This document shows, one piece after another, positions 16,667-23,983 of a DNA stretch of 34,343 nt. The notes under the pieces were generated by a model that saw nothing but the letters and a program-made list of their open reading frames with translations, was not told where the DNA came from and searched no databases. Source of the stretch: Lachnospiraceae bacterium UBA3641 (GTDB lineage: Bacteria; Bacillota; Clostridia; Lachnospirales; Lachnospiraceae); the NCBI GenBank assembly GCA_002373875.1, contig DFKQ01000101.1, forward strand, positions 1 to 34,343. The letters are read 5' to 3'. Position 1 is the stretch's first letter, and each line of letters begins with the position of its first letter. The position numbers were made by a program, and so were the translations under genes.

Positions 16667-17779
16667 ATGAAACAGAACATGATACAGCACTCTGACCATT
16701 TTCACGGAAGCGATCTTGAAAAAATAGAGAAAATCTACGGTATACGCAAGGAAGACATCGTCAGTTTTTCGGCGAATGTCAATCCCCTGGGACTTTCCGG
16801 CCAGTTAAAGGCAAGCCTGTCCGAGCATCTTGATGTTATCACAGGATATCCGGACAGGGAATATACACAGCTTCGCAGGGTTATCGCCTCTTACTGCGGC
16901 ACCGAATACGAGAACATAATTGTGGGAAACGGCTCTACCGAGCTTATATCTCTTTTTATCCAGATCGAGCATCCCGGAAAGGCGCTTATCCTCGGTCCCA
17001 CCTATTCGGAATATGAGCGCGAGGTTTCTCTGGGCGGAGGTACATCCCTGTATTTCCCGCTTAAGGAAAAGGATGATTTTGTCCTGAATTATGATGAACT
17101 CATCAGTCAGCTCAACGAAAGCATTGATGTCCTTATCATATGCAATCCCAATAATCCAACATCCACATGCATAAACAGAAAGACCATGAGGTCGATCCTT
17201 GATGTCTGCAAGCAGAACGACATATTTGTTATGGTGGATGAGACCTATATCGAATTTACCGGGGACTATGATGAGGTAAGCTCCATCCCCCTTACAAGAT
17301 ATTACAATAATATCATCATCCTGCGCGGCATATCGAAATTCTTCGCAGCTCCGGGCCTCAGGCTGGGATATGGCGTAACCGGCAACCGTGACCTTATCGA
17401 GTCGATCAATTCACGGAAAAATCCCTGGACCATCAACTCCCTGGCCGAAGTTGCGGGACGCCTTATGTTTACCGACGAGGAATATATCAAGTCTACCATG
17501 GCTCTTATAAGCAGCGAGAGGGAACGGGTAACCGGGGCTCTTCGCAATATAAAAGGGCTCAAGGTATATGAGCCCTCTGCCAATTTCGTCCTGTCAAGGA
17601 TCCTTACGGAGGATGTAAATGCGGATATCCTCTTTGATGCCTGTATCAGGGAGAGGATGATGATACGTAACTGCTGCACCTTCCCCTTCCTCGACAACAA
17701 ATACTTCAGGATCTGCTTCATGTCTCCTAAGATGAACGATAAGCTTATTTCCGTTATAAGCCGTGTTCTGGATACTTAA
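16667..17779 (+). CDS. PLP-dependent aminotransferase/decarboxylase of the HisC/CobD group
   Basis: A 370-residue fold-type I PLP enzyme. The start (HGSDLEKIEKIYGI, then FSANVNPLG) resembles CobD, L-threonine-O-3-phosphate decarboxylase, more than HisC. The rest has CNPNNPTS, VDETYIEF, and the PLP lysine Lys224 in SKFFAAPGLRLGYG. CobD makes the aminopropanol arm of cobalamin; HisC makes histidinol phosphate. No cobalamin or histidine gene lies nearby, so the reaction is left open. M1 and M5 are both possible starts, neither with ideal spacing from AAAGGG. Its stop overlaps the iorB stop by 3 to 4 nt, tail to tail. Confidence 0.85.
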   Translation: MKQNMIQHSDHFHGSDLEKIEKIYGIRKEDIVSFSANVNPLGLSGQLKASLSEHLDVITGYPDREYTQLRRVIASYCGTEYENIIVGNGSTELISLFIQIEHPGKALILGPTYSEYEREVSLGGGTSLYFPLKEKDDFVLNYDELISQLNESIDVLIICNPNNPTSTCINRKTMRSILDVCKQNDIFVMVDETYIEFTGDYDEVSSIPLTRYYNNIIILRGISKFFAAPGLRLGYGVTGNRDLIESINSRKNPWTINSLAEVAGRLMFTDEEYIKSTMALISSERERVTGALRNIKGLKVYEPSANFVLSRILTEDVNADILFDACIRERMMIRNCCTFPFLDNKYFRICFMSPKMNDKLISVISRVLDT

Positions 17780-18345
17780 AGCGTATATCCGACCTCAAAA
17801 GCCTTCTTGTTCATTTCGATGAACTTGGGCTTGACTGTCTTCTCTATCACCTCAAACCACTGGTCTTTTGTGAAATCCATATGCTTGGCAGCTACCCCCA
17901 GCACTATCACATTAAACACCTTGGGATTACCAAGCTTTAGTGCCTCACTCATGGCATCCACATCGATCACCTTATATTCACCCTTGAGAGAGTCAACTAT
18001 GCCCTCGGGGTATTCGGCCGCCCCTGTCACAACGGGCATGGGATCTATTTTCTGGGTATTGACTATCAGCACCCCGTCCTTCTTGAGAAAATGGGCATAT
18101 CTTAATGCTTCAAGCTGTTCAAAGGCTATAAGGACATCAGCCCGGCCCTCTTCAACTATAGGCTCATAAACCTTATCTCCGTAGCGGACATATGTTACCA
18201 CCGAACCGCCCCTCTGGGCCATTCCGTGAACTTCAGACATCTTAACATCATACCCGCCTCCAAGCATTATTCCGCCAAGTATACGGCTGGTAAGAAGGGT
18301 TCCCTGTCCGCCGACACCTACTATCATTATATTTCTGGTTTCCAT
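17776..18345 (-). CDS. iorB: Indolepyruvate:ferredoxin oxidoreductase, beta subunit
   Basis: A 189-residue gamma-domain subunit of 2-oxoacid:ferredoxin oxidoreductases. It starts NIMIVGVGGQGTLLTSRILG and has EVHGMAQRGGSVVTYVRYG, both diagnostic. With IorA it oxidatively decarboxylates arylpyruvates (from Trp, Phe, Tyr) to aryl-acyl-CoA, reducing ferredoxin. GGAGG stands 7 nt before the ATG. It follows iorA by 41 nt and ends overlapping the convergent aminotransferase. Confidence 0.93.
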   Translation of the reverse strand: METRNIMIVGVGGQGTLLTSRILGGIMLGGGYDVKMSEVHGMAQRGGSVVTYVRYGDKVYEPIVEEGRADVLIAFEQLEALRYAHFLKKDGVLIVNTQKIDPMPVVTGAAEYPEGIVDSLKGEYKVIDVDAMSEALKLGNPKVFNVIVLGVAAKHMDFTKDQWFEVIEKTVKPKFIEMNKKAFEVGYTL

Positions 18346-18386
18346 ACCTTATCCTCCACTTCGTCGCTATTGTATTAATCCGTGTC

Positions 18387-20132
18387 CTAAGCAGGAATAT
18401 CCTCAATCGCGCCGAATTTACACTGGCCCTTGCACAAGCCGCAGCCGTTGCACATGGTTGTATCAATGTGGGTCACACCGTTCTTAAGCTTTGTTATCGC
18501 AGGACATCCGGGCTTTAAGCACATACCGCATTTTTTACATTTTTCTTCATCTACCTGACAGGTATGAGTTATGGGCGTCTTATTAAGGAGCACGCAGGGG
18601 GTCTTTGTTATGATAACAGATACCTCATCCCTGGCAACCTCCTGCTTAATAAGCTTTTCGAGCCCTTCCGAATCAAAAACATTTATCTCATATACGTTCT
18701 TTACTCCGATAGCCTTGCACAGCTCCATTATATTTATGGCCGGTACAATGTCTCCCTGCAGGGTTTTCCCGGTGGCGGCATGATCCTGATGACCTGTCAT
18801 GCCTGTGGTGGAATTGTCAAGGATCATGACCGTTCCCGTTCCCTGATTATAGACCATGTTCATAAGGGAGTTGACACCTGTATGCATAAAAGTCGAATCA
18901 CCGATGACCGCAACCCAGTTCTTTATGTATTCCTTACCCTTAGCCTTTTCCATGCCGTGTAACGTGGAAATGGACGAACCCATGCAGACAGTCGTATCTA
19001 TCACGGACAGCGGAGGAACAGCTCCCAGTGTATAGCAGCCTATATCTCCCGCCGCATGGATCTTAAGCTTGCCAAGGACGGTAAACGCTGCCCTGTGCGG
19101 ACATCCGGGGCAAAGAATAGGCGGCCGTCCCGGTACCCTGGCTTCTTCCTTAAGGTTTAATTCCTGATTAAGAACCTTCTTTCTTAACAGGTTGGCGCTG
19201 TATTCGCCCTGTATGGTAAATATCTCCTTACCGATACACTTTATCCCCCACGACTTTACCTGGGTCTCGATAAGGGGATCCAGCTCCTCAAATATGTATA
19301 ATGTATCAACCTTCCCCGCGAAGTCCTCTATAAGCCTTCTGGGAAGAGGATTTACAAGTCCCAGCTTAAGAACCGATGCGTCAGGAAGCGCTTCCTTAAC
19401 ATACTGATAAGGAACTCCGCATGTGATGACCCCGATCCTTGTATCATTCATCTCGACCCTGTTAATGGGAAAATCACACGAATCCTCGATAAGTCTCTTC
19501 TCCCGCTCTTCAACCGCAAGATGCCGCTTCTTGGCATTGGCGGGCATCATACAGTTCTTCTGCACGTTGCGTTCATAAGGCTTATCTTCTATGTCAAGAC
19601 GATCCTCAAGTGTTACAAGCCCCTGAGAATGGGAGAGCCTGGTTGTTGTACGCAGGATTACAGGGGTATCGTACTTCTCGCTCATCTCATATGCGAACTT
19701 GATATAATCCTTGGCTTCCTGAGAATCCGAAGGCTCGATCACCGGAACCTGGGCAGCACGCGCAACCATTCTCGAATCCTGTTCATTCTGGGAACTGTAC
19801 ATGCCGGGATCATCAGCCGCAACAAGCACGAGTCCGCCCGATACTCCGATATATGACATGGTGTAGAGCGGGTCCGCCGCAACGTTGACACCAACATGTT
19901 TCATGGATACAAGCGAACGTACCCCGGCAAATGACGCTCCGATAGCAACCTCCATGGCCACCTTCTCATTGGGGGACCACTCGCAGTAGAGCTCGTCCTT
20001 GTACTTAACGATATTCTCGCTGATCTCGGTGCTGGGCGTTCCCGGATATGCAGCCGATACCTTAACGCCGGCCTCATATGCCCCTCGGGCTATAGCCTCA
20101 TTACCAAGCATCATTACCTTTTTATCATCCAT
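18387..20132 (-). CDS. iorA: Indolepyruvate:ferredoxin oxidoreductase, alpha subunit
   Basis: A 581-residue IorA. The pyrimidine-binding domain is N-terminal (GNEAIARGAYEAGVKVSAAY, PGTPSTEI). The thiamine-diphosphate domain follows, with CPGCPHRAAF and the ThDP/metal motif GDSTFMHTGVNSL ending near LDNSTTGMTGHQDH. The C-terminus is a two-cluster ferredoxin domain (CKKCGMCLKPGCP and CNGCGLCKGQCKF, about 530-578). Length is somewhat short of the roughly 600 residues often seen but complete. AAGGAG precedes the ATG. A strong hairpin (20154-20175) lies between ilvE and this gene. Confidence 0.95.
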   Translation of the reverse strand: MDDKKVMMLGNEAIARGAYEAGVKVSAAYPGTPSTEISENIVKYKDELYCEWSPNEKVAMEVAIGASFAGVRSLVSMKHVGVNVAADPLYTMSYIGVSGGLVLVAADDPGMYSSQNEQDSRMVARAAQVPVIEPSDSQEAKDYIKFAYEMSEKYDTPVILRTTTRLSHSQGLVTLEDRLDIEDKPYERNVQKNCMMPANAKKRHLAVEEREKRLIEDSCDFPINRVEMNDTRIGVITCGVPYQYVKEALPDASVLKLGLVNPLPRRLIEDFAGKVDTLYIFEELDPLIETQVKSWGIKCIGKEIFTIQGEYSANLLRKKVLNQELNLKEEARVPGRPPILCPGCPHRAAFTVLGKLKIHAAGDIGCYTLGAVPPLSVIDTTVCMGSSISTLHGMEKAKGKEYIKNWVAVIGDSTFMHTGVNSLMNMVYNQGTGTVMILDNSTTGMTGHQDHAATGKTLQGDIVPAINIMELCKAIGVKNVYEINVFDSEGLEKLIKQEVARDEVSVIITKTPCVLLNKTPITHTCQVDEEKCKKCGMCLKPGCPAITKLKNGVTHIDTTMCNGCGLCKGQCKFGAIEDIPA

Positions 20133-20153
20133 GGTACTTCTCCTTCCAAAGTA

Positions 20154-20175
20154 AAGAGGAGCCTGAGCTCCTCTT
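20154..20175 (-). terminator. Hairpin between ilvE and iorA (terminator or attenuator)
   Basis: AAGAGGAGC and GCTCCTCTT form a perfect 9-bp stem with a 4-nt loop. On the minus strand it is followed by TTTACTTT, a weak U-tract. It sits 19 nt after the ilvE stop and 21 nt before the iorA ATG, leaving little room for a separate iorA promoter. Confidence 0.6.
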
Positions 20176-20194
20176 ACTAAAGCCGTCTTTTATA

Positions 20195-21226
20195 TCAGTC
20201 AACCTTTATTTCTCTTATCCAGCCCTCAGGCGCATCGATAGTTCCCATCTGGATACCGGTAAGGGTATCATAAAGCTTCTTCGTGACAGGTCCCATCTCC
20301 TCCATGCCGGAAGGGAAGGCTATTTCCTTACCATGATCGTTTATCTTGCCCACAGGCGAAATAACCGCTGCCGTGCCGCACAATCCGCACTCTGCAAAGT
20401 CCTTAACCTCATCAAAGAATACTTCACGTTCCTCAACCTCGAGTCCAAGATACTCCCTGGCAACCACCATGAGCGAACGGCGGGTGATCGAAGGAAGTAT
20501 GGATCCTGACTTGGGTGTTACAAACTTATTGTCCTTTGTAATAAACATGAAGTTGGCACCGCCCGTTTCCTCGACCTTGGTTCTCGTTGCCGCATCCAGA
20601 TACATGTTCTCATCAAAGCCCTGCTCATGTGCCTCCACGATAGGATAAAGACTCATGGCATAGTTAAGTCCGGCCTTGATATGTCCGGTTCCGTGAGGAG
20701 CCGCCCGGTCATAGTCACAAACCCTGATGGATATTGGCTTGGCGCCGCCCTTGAAATAAGGGCCTACCGGCGTTACAAAAAGCCTGAACTGGTATTGTTC
20801 TGCCGGCTTGACACCAATGACGGGAGAACTTGCAAACATATATGGTCTTAAGTATAAAGTGGCACCCGAACCGTAAGGGGGGACAAAAGCGGCATTCCCC
20901 GCTACCACCTTATCAACGGCCTCCAAAAATCTCTCCTTGGGGAACACGGGCATTTTAAGCCTTCTGCATGTGTCCATCATCCTCTCGGCATTTAAGTCGG
21001 GACGGAAGGTGACTATCCGGCCATCCTTAGTCGTATAGGCCTTAAGACCCTCGAAACAGGTCTGGGCATACTGTAGTACACCCGCGCACTCGCTGATGGT
21101 AACGTTGGCATCTGCCGTAAGGACACCATCATCCCATGCCTTACCGTCGTAATTGGATACGTACCTTACATCAGTGGGTATGTATCCGAATCCGAGATTA
21201 GCCCAATCGATATTCTTCTTCTCCAT
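20195..21226 (-). CDS. ilvE: Branched-chain amino acid aminotransferase
   Basis: A 343-residue class IV PLP aminotransferase that moves the amino group between Val, Leu or Ile and 2-oxoglutarate. The PLP lysine is Lys184 in GTGHIKAGLNYA. Others are TCFEGLKAY, the arginine-bearing TFRPDLNAERM, EETGGANFMFI and GLCGTAAVISPVG. Length fits the long (eukaryote-like) BCAT type. AAAGGAGA precedes the ATG at about 9 nt. It has its own promoter (21281-21309). The next genes iorA-iorB take arylpyruvates, so the locus fits amino-acid transamination coupled to ferredoxin reduction. Confidence 0.95.
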   Translation of the reverse strand: MEKKNIDWANLGFGYIPTDVRYVSNYDGKAWDDGVLTADANVTISECAGVLQYAQTCFEGLKAYTTKDGRIVTFRPDLNAERMMDTCRRLKMPVFPKERFLEAVDKVVAGNAAFVPPYGSGATLYLRPYMFASSPVIGVKPAEQYQFRLFVTPVGPYFKGGAKPISIRVCDYDRAAPHGTGHIKAGLNYAMSLYPIVEAHEQGFDENMYLDAATRTKVEETGGANFMFITKDNKFVTPKSGSILPSITRRSLMVVAREYLGLEVEEREVFFDEVKDFAECGLCGTAAVISPVGKINDHGKEIAFPSGMEEMGPVTKKLYDTLTGIQMGTIDAPEGWIREIKVD

Positions 21227-21250
21227 TTTATACTCATCTCCTTTTGGTTA

Positions 21251-21274
21251 TAATGCATCCATTAATGCATCCAT
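21251..21274. repeat. Tandem 12-bp repeat in the ilvE leader
   Basis: TAATGCATCCAT occurs twice back to back (21251-21262, 21263-21274) between the ilvE -10 and its ribosome site. It contains the palindrome ATGCAT twice. Could be a regulator site or a leader RNA element. Confidence 0.6.
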
Positions 21275-21280
21275 TAAAAT

Positions 21281-21309
21281 AATATATACGATATTGTCTT
21301 TTCTTGCAA
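21281..21309 (-). promoter_or_regulatory. ilvE promoter
   Basis: Minus strand TTGCAA (21304-21309), 17 bp, TATATT (21281-21286). Its -35 is the same six bases as the -35 of the divergent GGDEF promoter. Confidence 0.6.
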
Positions 21310-21332
21310 GCTTTACATGTATGTGATATACT
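21304..21332 (+). promoter_or_regulatory. Promoter of the GGDEF gene, sharing its -35 with ilvE
   Basis: TTGCAA (21304-21309), 17 bp, TATACT (21327-21332), preceded by TG one base before the -10 (extended -10). TTGCAA is its own reverse complement, so it serves as -35 for both directions. Confidence 0.6.
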
Positions 21333-21382
21333 TGAACAAAGATATGTTATTATGCTTGTTATGTGACTTAATGAGGGGAGAC

Positions 21383-22474
21383 ATGTCGGTACCGGTATTT
21401 CAAAAGATAAAGGATATACTTTTCAAGGATGTAGCGGCGGAGAACGAGCTTAATGATCTGGCTGTGCTTCTTCGTATGCTCTGCATTATTAACTTTGTCT
21501 TCAATCTGACCATGACATTTATTTCCCTGCTTTCATTAGGAAGCAATTTGTTCCAGTGGTCCCTCACATTCATGGTTTTTTACTGCTTCGTTCTCTGGAT
21601 GACCTATTGGGGACGCTCTTCCCTCTGCGTATATGCCTACTCCCTGGTCATGATAATCGCAATGATAACCTACTCATTTGCCATCGGACCAACCGTGGGC
21701 TTCCAGTTCTCTTTATACACCCTGATACTTCTGTACTGTTATAAAACCGATGATAATCCGGCTATAAAATATGTATCTTCCGCATTTATATCCCTGGTGG
21801 TCATGGGCGTCTGGGTTTATCTTGAGTATTTAAGCAAGATGGTTGAATTTACAAAGGGACAGGATCTTGCCCTTCTGCTCACCAATACCATCTACATGTC
21901 GATAACCTTCATCACGATAACCGGCTTCTACTATCTTAAGTTTGCTTCAAGCGAGCACAAGATCCTCAAATATGCCAAGAAGCTGGAGAAGCTTGCAACG
22001 ATGGATCCTCTTACCCAGCTTACCAACAGACGCGGTATGATGGAGCATCTCGAACGTTATATAGGCAACGCCTCCAATGAGGGAATGTTATCTCTGGCCC
22101 TTTCCGATATTGACTTCTTCAAAAGGGTTAACGATACTTACGGACATGATGCCGGTGATTACGTGCTCGTTGAACTCAGTAAGATCTTTCTGGACTTCAT
22201 GAAAGACAAGGGCCGTATATCAAGATGGGGCGGAGAGGAATTCCTCTTTTCCTTCGAACACAGTAATGGTGACTATGCATATGAGCAGCTGACCAAGCTC
22301 AAATACCAGATAGAAAAGAACACCTTCCGATACAAGGAATATGTCTTTAACGTAACCATGACCTTCGGGCTGGAGGAATTTGATGACAGCATAGGAATAT
22401 CCAAGACCATTGAGCATGCGGACAATAAGCTCTATCAGGGCAAGGCCGAAGGAAGAAACAGGATAATATATTAG
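21383..22474 (+). CDS. Membrane diguanylate cyclase (GGDEF)
   Basis: A 363-residue protein with about six membrane segments in residues 25-195 and a C-terminal GGDEF domain (about 210-363). The active site is RWGGEEF and the preceding helix has SDIDFFKRVNDTYGHDAGD, so GTP-to-c-di-GMP synthesis is likely. The RxxD inhibitory site is absent before it (KDKGRIS). The frame is open from 21317, but that lies inside the promoter; ATG 21383 with GGGGAG just upstream is the probable start. The membrane part resembles no sensor family I know. A perfect terminator follows. Confidence 0.9.
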   Translation: MSVPVFQKIKDILFKDVAAENELNDLAVLLRMLCIINFVFNLTMTFISLLSLGSNLFQWSLTFMVFYCFVLWMTYWGRSSLCVYAYSLVMIIAMITYSFAIGPTVGFQFSLYTLILLYCYKTDDNPAIKYVSSAFISLVVMGVWVYLEYLSKMVEFTKGQDLALLLTNTIYMSITFITITGFYYLKFASSEHKILKYAKKLEKLATMDPLTQLTNRRGMMEHLERYIGNASNEGMLSLALSDIDFFKRVNDTYGHDAGDYVLVELSKIFLDFMKDKGRISRWGGEEFLFSFEHSNGDYAYEQLTKLKYQIEKNTFRYKEYVFNVTMTFGLEEFDDSIGISKTIEHADNKLYQGKAEGRNRIIY

Positions 22475-22484
22475 ACAATATAAG

Positions 22485-22518
22485 GAAGAACCCGGTATCA
22501 TCACCGGGTTCTTCTTTT
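22485..22518 (+). terminator. Intrinsic terminator of the GGDEF gene, overlapping the folA 3' end
   Basis: GAAGAACCCGGT (22485-22496) and ACCGGGTTCTTC (22503-22514) make a perfect 12-bp stem, loop ATCATC, followed by TTTT. The right arm is inside the last codons of folA, and the minus strand reads into a moderately T-rich tail, so it probably serves both genes. Confidence 0.85.
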
Positions 22519-22995
22519 ATATGTTCTGAATGTATAGTCAAGATCGAAATAGGTCATCTCTTCGCTCTCATCCCTAAGCTCCCAGTCAGGATCCTCGTCA
22601 AGGTTCGGAAAATAGGCATCGGCCTCGTATTTGTGGTTTATAAAGGTCACGATGGCCTCATTGCATTTATCCAGAAGCTGCCTGTATATACTGTCTCCGC
22701 CTATAATAAAGATATCATCCGTATCATATCCCGCAACCGACTCCATAAGCTCATCCACGGAGTGAACTGTCAGGGCATCCCTGACCTGATAGGCCGGATC
22801 CCTCGACATTATTATGTTCGTGCGATTTTTAAGGGGAAGTCCCTGCGGGAAAGTCTCAAGCGTTTTCCTGCCAAGAACCACAACCTTGCCTGTTGTTAGT
22901 TCCCTGAAATTCTTATGGTCGTTCGGTATGCTCACAAGAAGCCTTCCCTTGCAGCCAATTGCCCAGTTTCTGTCTACCGCTACTACTGCTTTCAT
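22501..22995 (-). CDS. folA: Dihydrofolate reductase
   Basis: A 164-residue DHFR that reduces dihydrofolate with NADPH. It has the N-terminal AVDRNWAIGCKGRLL, the helix IPNDHKNFRELTTGKVV followed by LGRKTLETFP, IFIIGGDSIYRQLL and the ending YTFRTYKRR. The frame is open to 23079, but the family start MKAVVAVDRNWAIG is ATG 22995. Its ribosome site (GCGAAGT) is weak. The gap to thyA carries a repeat and hairpin (23019-23107). Pairing with thyA is usual because ThyA makes the dihydrofolate that this enzyme recycles. Confidence 0.93.
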   Translation of the reverse strand: MKAVVAVDRNWAIGCKGRLLVSIPNDHKNFRELTTGKVVVLGRKTLETFPQGLPLKNRTNIIMSRDPAYQVRDALTVHSVDELMESVAGYDTDDIFIIGGDSIYRQLLDKCNEAIVTFINHKYEADAYFPNLDEDPDWELRDESEEMTYFDLDYTFRTYKRRTR

Positions 22996-23018
22996 ACTTC
23001 GCTCGCTTTCTATAAAAT

Positions 23019-23107
23019 GTAATGGCTGCAATATGTAACGCCCCCTCACATCCCTTCGGCGGCCAATCGTCGCAGCCATCCTGTATTACACTTCGCGTAA
23101 TGGCTGC
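23019..23107. repeat. Direct repeat with hairpin in the thyA-folA gap
   Basis: GTAATGGCTGC occurs at 23019-23029 and again at 23097-23107, and each copy is paired with the motif ACTTCGC close by (22996-23002 and 23090-23096). GCAGCCAT at 23072-23079 can also pair with ATGGCTGC at 23100-23107, forming a hairpin just after the thyA stop on the minus strand. No clear gene lies in the 114-bp gap. Confidence 0.5.
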
Positions 23108-23109
23108 TC

Positions 23110-23955
23110 CTAAACAGCAACGGGAATTGTTATCTGCTCTCCAAACTTATATCCGTCTACCCTTACATCATCCTTGGTGAACTCGTAAAAATCCTTCACA
23201 TCAGGATTAAGCCAGAAGGACGGCGCATCATATACCGGTCTTGATATAAGCTCCTTAACAAGGTCTACATGCCTGTCATAAATATGGGCATCCGCAATTA
23301 CATGGATAAATTCACCTACATTCATATCGCACACCTGAGCCAGCATATGGACAAGTACGGCATACTGTACCACATTCCAGTTATTTGCAGTAAGCACATC
23401 CTGGGACCTCTGATTAAGTATCGCATTGAGTGTAAGCCTGTCTTCACCCTTTCTCTGCGTAACGTTAAAGGTCATGCTGTAGGCGCAGGGATAAAGCATC
23501 ATCTCGGACAGATCCTGATGAACATAGATGTTTGTCATTATCCTGCGGGAAAAGGGATTATTCTTAAGATCATATATGACCCTGTCCACCTGATCCATCA
23601 TACCTTCCCTGTACTTATGCTTAACACCCAGCTGATATCCGTAAGCCTTACCGATGGTCCCGTTCTCATCGGCCCACGCATCCCATATGTGTGAACTCAG
23701 TTCGGATACCTTGTTGGACTTCTTCTGCCATATCCACAGAAGCTCGTCCGTTGCACTCTTAAGGGCTGTCTTCCTGAGGGTGATGATGGGAAATTCCCTG
23801 CGAAGGTCATACCTGTTTATAACCCCGAATTTCTTTATGGTATATGCACTGGATCCGTCTTCCCACTTGGGGCGTACCTTCTCCCCTTCCGTGGAACATC
23901 CGTTTTCCAGTATGTCCCTGCACATATCTATAAATACCTTGTCTGCGTAGCTCAT
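23110..23955 (-). CDS. thyA: Thymidylate synthase
   Basis: A 281-residue folate-dependent thymidylate synthase that methylates dUMP to dTMP. The catalytic Cys157 is in LYPCAYSM; NQRSQDVLTANNWNVVQYA and HIYDRHVDLVKEL hold nucleotide-binding residues. The sequence is closer to the divergent Clostridia/Bacteroides-type ThyA than to the E. coli form. It begins 28 nt after the metallo-hydrolase gene and is followed by folA. Confidence 0.95.
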   Translation of the reverse strand: MSYADKVFIDMCRDILENGCSTEGEKVRPKWEDGSSAYTIKKFGVINRYDLRREFPIITLRKTALKSATDELLWIWQKKSNKVSELSSHIWDAWADENGTIGKAYGYQLGVKHKYREGMMDQVDRVIYDLKNNPFSRRIMTNIYVHQDLSEMMLYPCAYSMTFNVTQRKGEDRLTLNAILNQRSQDVLTANNWNVVQYAVLVHMLAQVCDMNVGEFIHVIADAHIYDRHVDLVKELISRPVYDAPSFWLNPDVKDFYEFTKDDVRVDGYKFGEQITIPVAV

Positions 23956-23983
23956 TTATTCCTTACCCTTTCTTCCTGATTAT

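Noticed and set aside
21317..21382. N-terminal extension of the GGDEF protein
   Set aside because: Its ATG lies between the -35 and -10 of the gene's own promoter.
22996..23079. 28-residue N-terminal extension of DHFR
   Set aside because: The residues do not fit the DHFR family and the stretch is encoded by the repeat region; the family start is ATG 22995.
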